Both the position numbers and the translations under genes were made by a program. Below are positions 60,589 through 64,000 of a stretch of DNA of 64,000 nucleotides, piece after piece. Within the stretch, counting starts at the first letter, position 1. Each line of letters begins with the position of its first letter. The stretch is from Pipra filicauda. Its lineage: Eukaryota; Chordata; Aves; Passeriformes; Pipridae. The notes under the pieces were generated by a model. It was given only the letters and a program-made list of their open reading frames with translations, was not told where the DNA came from and did not search any database. The stretch spans positions 1,129,878 to 1,193,877 of the forward strand of contig NW_024104416.1 of NCBI RefSeq assembly GCF_003945595.2. Reading direction: 5' to 3'.

Positions 60589-61351
60589 ATTCTTCTTTGT
60601 GTGATGACCAGTGTACTGTGAGATTTTTGGCCATCAGTACGTTTTCCAGATACTACCACTGCAGTATTTCTAATATCAATAGTTACTAATGTATTGAGTA
60701 CTTAGTAAAGTAGTATTGTCTTTGAGGAAATGGAAACAAATTATTCATAATTGATGATACTTAGAATACCATCTATGTTCAGTATAGTTTTTAGGATTTA
60801 ATTTAATTATATTTATTACAGTGTAGGAAAATTATGGCATTTCTATATAGCAATAAATGGATATTTTATGAGTGTTTATTTTTGTGTAGTTTGGAATATG
60901 AGAATGAGAGCTGGAACAAAAAATGAACCAAGTTACTTAAGTTTAAAAAAAAAAATCACCTGAAAATAAGGGACACGTGTAACCATCATTCTAACCTGTA
61001 TCCATCATTCTGCTTTAATTGCAAACTCAGCCAATATAAATGTTCAGCTTTTGACTTAAGAATCGTTGGTTTTGGTAAGATCAGCAGCTGTAACACACCA
61101 CTACTCCCAACCCCAAGCCAGAGCTGTCATTTCTAGGGATATAAAAAGTCATCTCATTTTCAGAATGGGGGAATAGTACATGAATTAGTGTAATTGCCAG
61201 CAATATATGCAAATTATGCTTAAAATTAAATGACACCTCATATCCATATAATCATAACACATTTATTTATATCCGATATATATAAAGTGAAGTATTCCAT
61301 CTATTTGGTTTAGCTGATGTCACATTTGCAGTACACAGTTAGGCACTTTAT

Positions 61352-61630
61352 GTTACCCAGTGATTTTTGGCAACAAAATTTATGCGGAGTTTATCCCCTT
61401 CTGCAACTTGAAATTCATTATAGGGATAAATAATTTAGGCTGGTTCTCCGGTGTTATATCAGTGTGCTCCCTTACTTTTCCATGCTGGTTGCCCAGGAAG
61501 GCCCTTCTGCTTGGTTGCTAAGTCAACACAAATCAAACCTGAGCATCCAAGTTTGTCCTTTATGTTTGGTTGCTTCACCCTGTTACCCAACGTCCTTCTC
61601 TCGGTGCTGGGAGCTCTTTATCTTGGCAAC
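61352..61630. promoter_or_regulatory. Candidate regulatory element: cluster of RFX-type half-sites
   Basis: GTTACC at 61352 and 61582, GTTGCC/GTTGCT at 61488, 61514 and 61569, and GGCAAC at 61369 and 61625: seven GTTRCY/RGYAAC words in under 300 bases. RFX transcription factors bind X-box motifs built from two such half-sites; none here forms a perfect paired X-box. A TGATGTCA-like CRE word lies just upstream at about 61315. Function is inference. Confidence 0.25.
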
Positions 61631-62983
61631 TAAGATATCTTTTGATTCTGTACTTGATATTAAAGTCCAAACTAAGCACAGTGATGCACAGATTTAAGGT
61701 CATCCTAGCTTTTAAATGCTAATTGTTCTGCCAGCAGTTCTCATTTACAAGGATTTTTAAAGGCCACGTGCACATTCTATAGGATTCAATAGTCAGGCAT
61801 CTTCTGAAACCAATTAAGAAATGTAACTGGTCTTAAAAAAGAAACCATATGCATATTGTCCTAGGCTGCTTTTTTCACTGTAAGATTTCTTTAAAAGCCA
61901 TTTTAATGAAGTTGTGAAAGTTTGGAATCCACATAAGCTTATATTTTCTTTTTTTTTTTTGTGTATAACTTTATTTAGCAGAAGGACTGTGGTTTGTTAT
62001 TTCCTTCTATCCCCACCTTATTCTGTTGCTGAAGGAAGTACAAAATAATGAAATTGATGTGAAAGGATTTATTTCTTCTTTTTTGTTGTTGTTTCTATTT
62101 GATGTGTTTATTAGACATCTAAAATTTGAGTTTTTAAAGCATATGTTTTAAAAAAGAAGCAGATTTCAAAGTACCTTCAAGTTTTCACAAACAGAGTAGG
62201 AAGGTTTTTCTCACTGAACACGTAGGATATGAGTTTAAGTTCTTGGAGACAAAACACAGTACCTGTTTGATGTTCAGTCAAGACTCCATGGAAATCTGTG
62301 GAGTTCTACAAATACTTGCCAAGACCACAGTTTTCAACTGAGATTTTCTCTGTGTGTTTATTTTTTTGGTGTTCAGAAGGGCACAAACAGAACTTTAAAC
62401 CAGCATGTTAGGGATACACTCCTAGAAACACTAACATAAAAACTGGGAGTAGAAAAGGACCACCTTAGTGACTCCATTCCTGCAGCCAAAAACAATTGGA
62501 TTACCACTAAATTATTTATAAATACATTTGCATATGTTTAATGTCGACAGCATACTCCCTTTGTTAATGCTAAGCAAAACTAGGTAAGGTGATGGTATTT
62601 TAATAAGAAAATTATTAATGCAAAGAACTAATCTGTGGCCAAAAGTGAAAGGACAGAGAACAGTCTTCTCGATTTGTGAGCTGAACACTGTGAGTGAGAT
62701 CGTGTAGAGATGATTTAGTTGAGTTCATCTGAACTGGATGCCAAGGTTAGGCTGATTCTTGACCTGCTAATAGTTGCCTCCATGGTACTTTGCTTCCCCT
62801 TCTACTTAAGTCATAAGCCTTACATTCTGTTATTTAGTAGTGATATTTTCTTCTTTCTTTTGCCATGCTGAATATGATTCTGTGCTGCACTGTGCTGCTG
62901 CTACACTGCTACATAGGCATAATTCTTCTGTGAGCACCACGTTATGACACTCTTTTTTGGTGCAATAGAGTCAGCACCTCAAA

Positions 62984-63048
62984 CTGTTTAAGTAAAAAGT
63001 GTTTAAGTGAGGAAAAAACTGTGTAAGTAGAACTGTTTAAGTGAAAAA
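62984..63048 (+). repeat. Short degenerate direct repeat, four copies
   Basis: CTGTTTAAGTAAAAA, GTGTTTAAGTGAGGAAAAAA, CTGTGTAAGTAGAA and CTGTTTAAGTGAAAAA follow one another. The core GTTTAAGT/GTGTAAGT is spaced 14-20 bases. Confidence 0.8.
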
Positions 63049-64000
63049 ATGAAGTTCTTCACTATACCAAAGTATTAAGGTTTAGGTACGTGGCAAAGCA
63101 GTGATGCTTCAAAGCTGTGGTTTAACACCAAATGACAGTGTGAAGACTGAATGGATTTGGAAACGAAAACACTTTCCTTGCAGATATGTGCCATTTCACT
63201 AACAAAATTCCTTCCCTTTCCCATAAGAGAGATAGCACAGTCCACCTGGAAGGTGGGCAGGTTAACACAGGGGTTCCTTATGCTGCTTCCCTGTTCTCTG
63301 AGAAAGGTGGTCCCATCCAGGAGAGATATTGGGTGGGTGGGTGTGGTGGATCCTGCTGTGCATTGTGTACTCCTGACCCAGGGACCCTTGGTACTCAAAA
63401 GGTCACAGAAGTGGTCCCAGATCCTGGGGATTGAACAGATGGCCCCAGGTCCTGGGAGTGTTCCATCCCTGTGATGAGTAGGCATGTTGCAGTGTTGGGT
63501 TGTGGATGCCTTCTCCCTTCTCCCTCTGCCTCACTCTCCACATCATTTTACTGTTTTGCTGCCCTAAGTGTCTGTTGAACAGGTAGGGAATGTCTCACTG
63601 GTCATTGGTCTGTTTGAGCTCTGGAGTGATTTTCTGACTTGCTGGTGCTCTGTGTTCTTGTTCTGGGCACTTCTAGTCACGTTTGCATGTCTCTACAGTC
63701 AACACATGGCTTGTGTACTCTGTTTTCCTGAGCACACCAGAACTATTCTGTAGTTTGGGGCAGGTGATGGATCATATTTGGTCCACTTCTGATGCAAAAG
63801 CTCATGTAAAGTTCACAGGCTTGTTCTAACATTTATACTGCAACCTCAGAGCTGGTTCAGTTCTAGGTTTGAGAATGTTACAGGGTGTCATGAGCACACA
63901 TGGCTGGCCATGGTCCTTGCTTTTCTCCCTTTATTTTGTTATCCCCCTGCCCTCCCCTCTGCCACCTCCCTTACATGAGTCAGTCACAGCTGAGTATGGG

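Larger units (their letters stand above)
60589..64000. other. Unique non-coding sequence
   Basis: No interspersed repeat recognised. It contains an RFX-type half-site cluster (61352-61630), a short direct repeat (62984-63048), T runs near 61950, and a GC-richer patch at about 63240-63480 with overlapping 107- and 136-codon frames on opposite strands that carry no recognisable domain. Confidence 0.5.

Noticed and set aside
63151..63485. Opposed 107- and 136-codon open frames
   Set aside because: Overlapping frames on both strands in a GC-richer patch, without motif, start context or splice signals I could support.
1..64000. Endogenous retrovirus or LTR element
   Set aside because: I saw no paired long terminal repeats, primer-binding site, polypurine tract or gag/pol/env-like frame.
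1..64000. CRISPR array, operons, bacterial insertion sequences, tRNA or rRNA genes
   Set aside because: None present; repeat content and base texture are those of vertebrate non-coding DNA.

Overview
This window looks like bird (Aves, probably neognath) nuclear DNA that is almost entirely non-coding: the interior of a very large intron or an intergenic desert. The main evidence is at least 18 fragments of CR1 retrotransposons. All are 5'-truncated and most keep the avian CR1 3' end, with the terminal ATTCTATGA/ATTCTGTGA-type octamers. There is also one ancient MIR SINE, low overall repeat density (roughly 8% by eye), AT-rich unique sequence with long T and A tracts, and no operon-like gene packing. 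I found no tRNA or rRNA gene, no CRISPR array, no LTR or endogenous retrovirus and no bacterial insertion sequence. I recognised no named protein-coding gene.

Layout. Bases 1-7489 are unique AT-rich sequence. They hold one candidate coding exon on the minus strand (1298-1471: symmetric phase, good splice sites, a predicted transmembrane segment) and a possible very old repeat near 4.7 kb. Bases 7490-25092 hold nine CR1 fragments, a MIR at 17.6 kb, several G-interrupted T tracts and a strange G-depleted A/C tract at 21.9-22.1 kb. Bases 25093-39917 are nearly repeat-free, with a TAATTA-rich block at 31.6-31.9 kb. At 39.9-41.5 kb there is a 19-bp G-rich minisatellite, then a CR1, then an unexplained 225-codon open frame. 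Bases 41454-52428 are mostly unique, with one CR1 and two blocks that read like conserved non-coding DNA. Bases 52429-60588 are a CR1-dense segment: three nearly identical copies, a diverged inverted duplication of unique DNA plus part of a CR1 (arms about 300 bp, spacer about 1.1 kb), and the longest CR1 of the window. Bases 60589-64000 are unique, with a cluster of RFX-type half-sites at 61.35-61.63 kb.

Nearly all the longer open frames in the window are passengers of CR1 copies or of the minisatellite, whose 19-bp unit keeps several frames open. They should not be read as genes. The items most worth checking are the inverted duplication, the candidate transmembrane exon, the 225-codon frame, the minisatellite and the G-depleted tract. 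I do not see a complete new biological system here; the interest is in genome structure and possible regulation.
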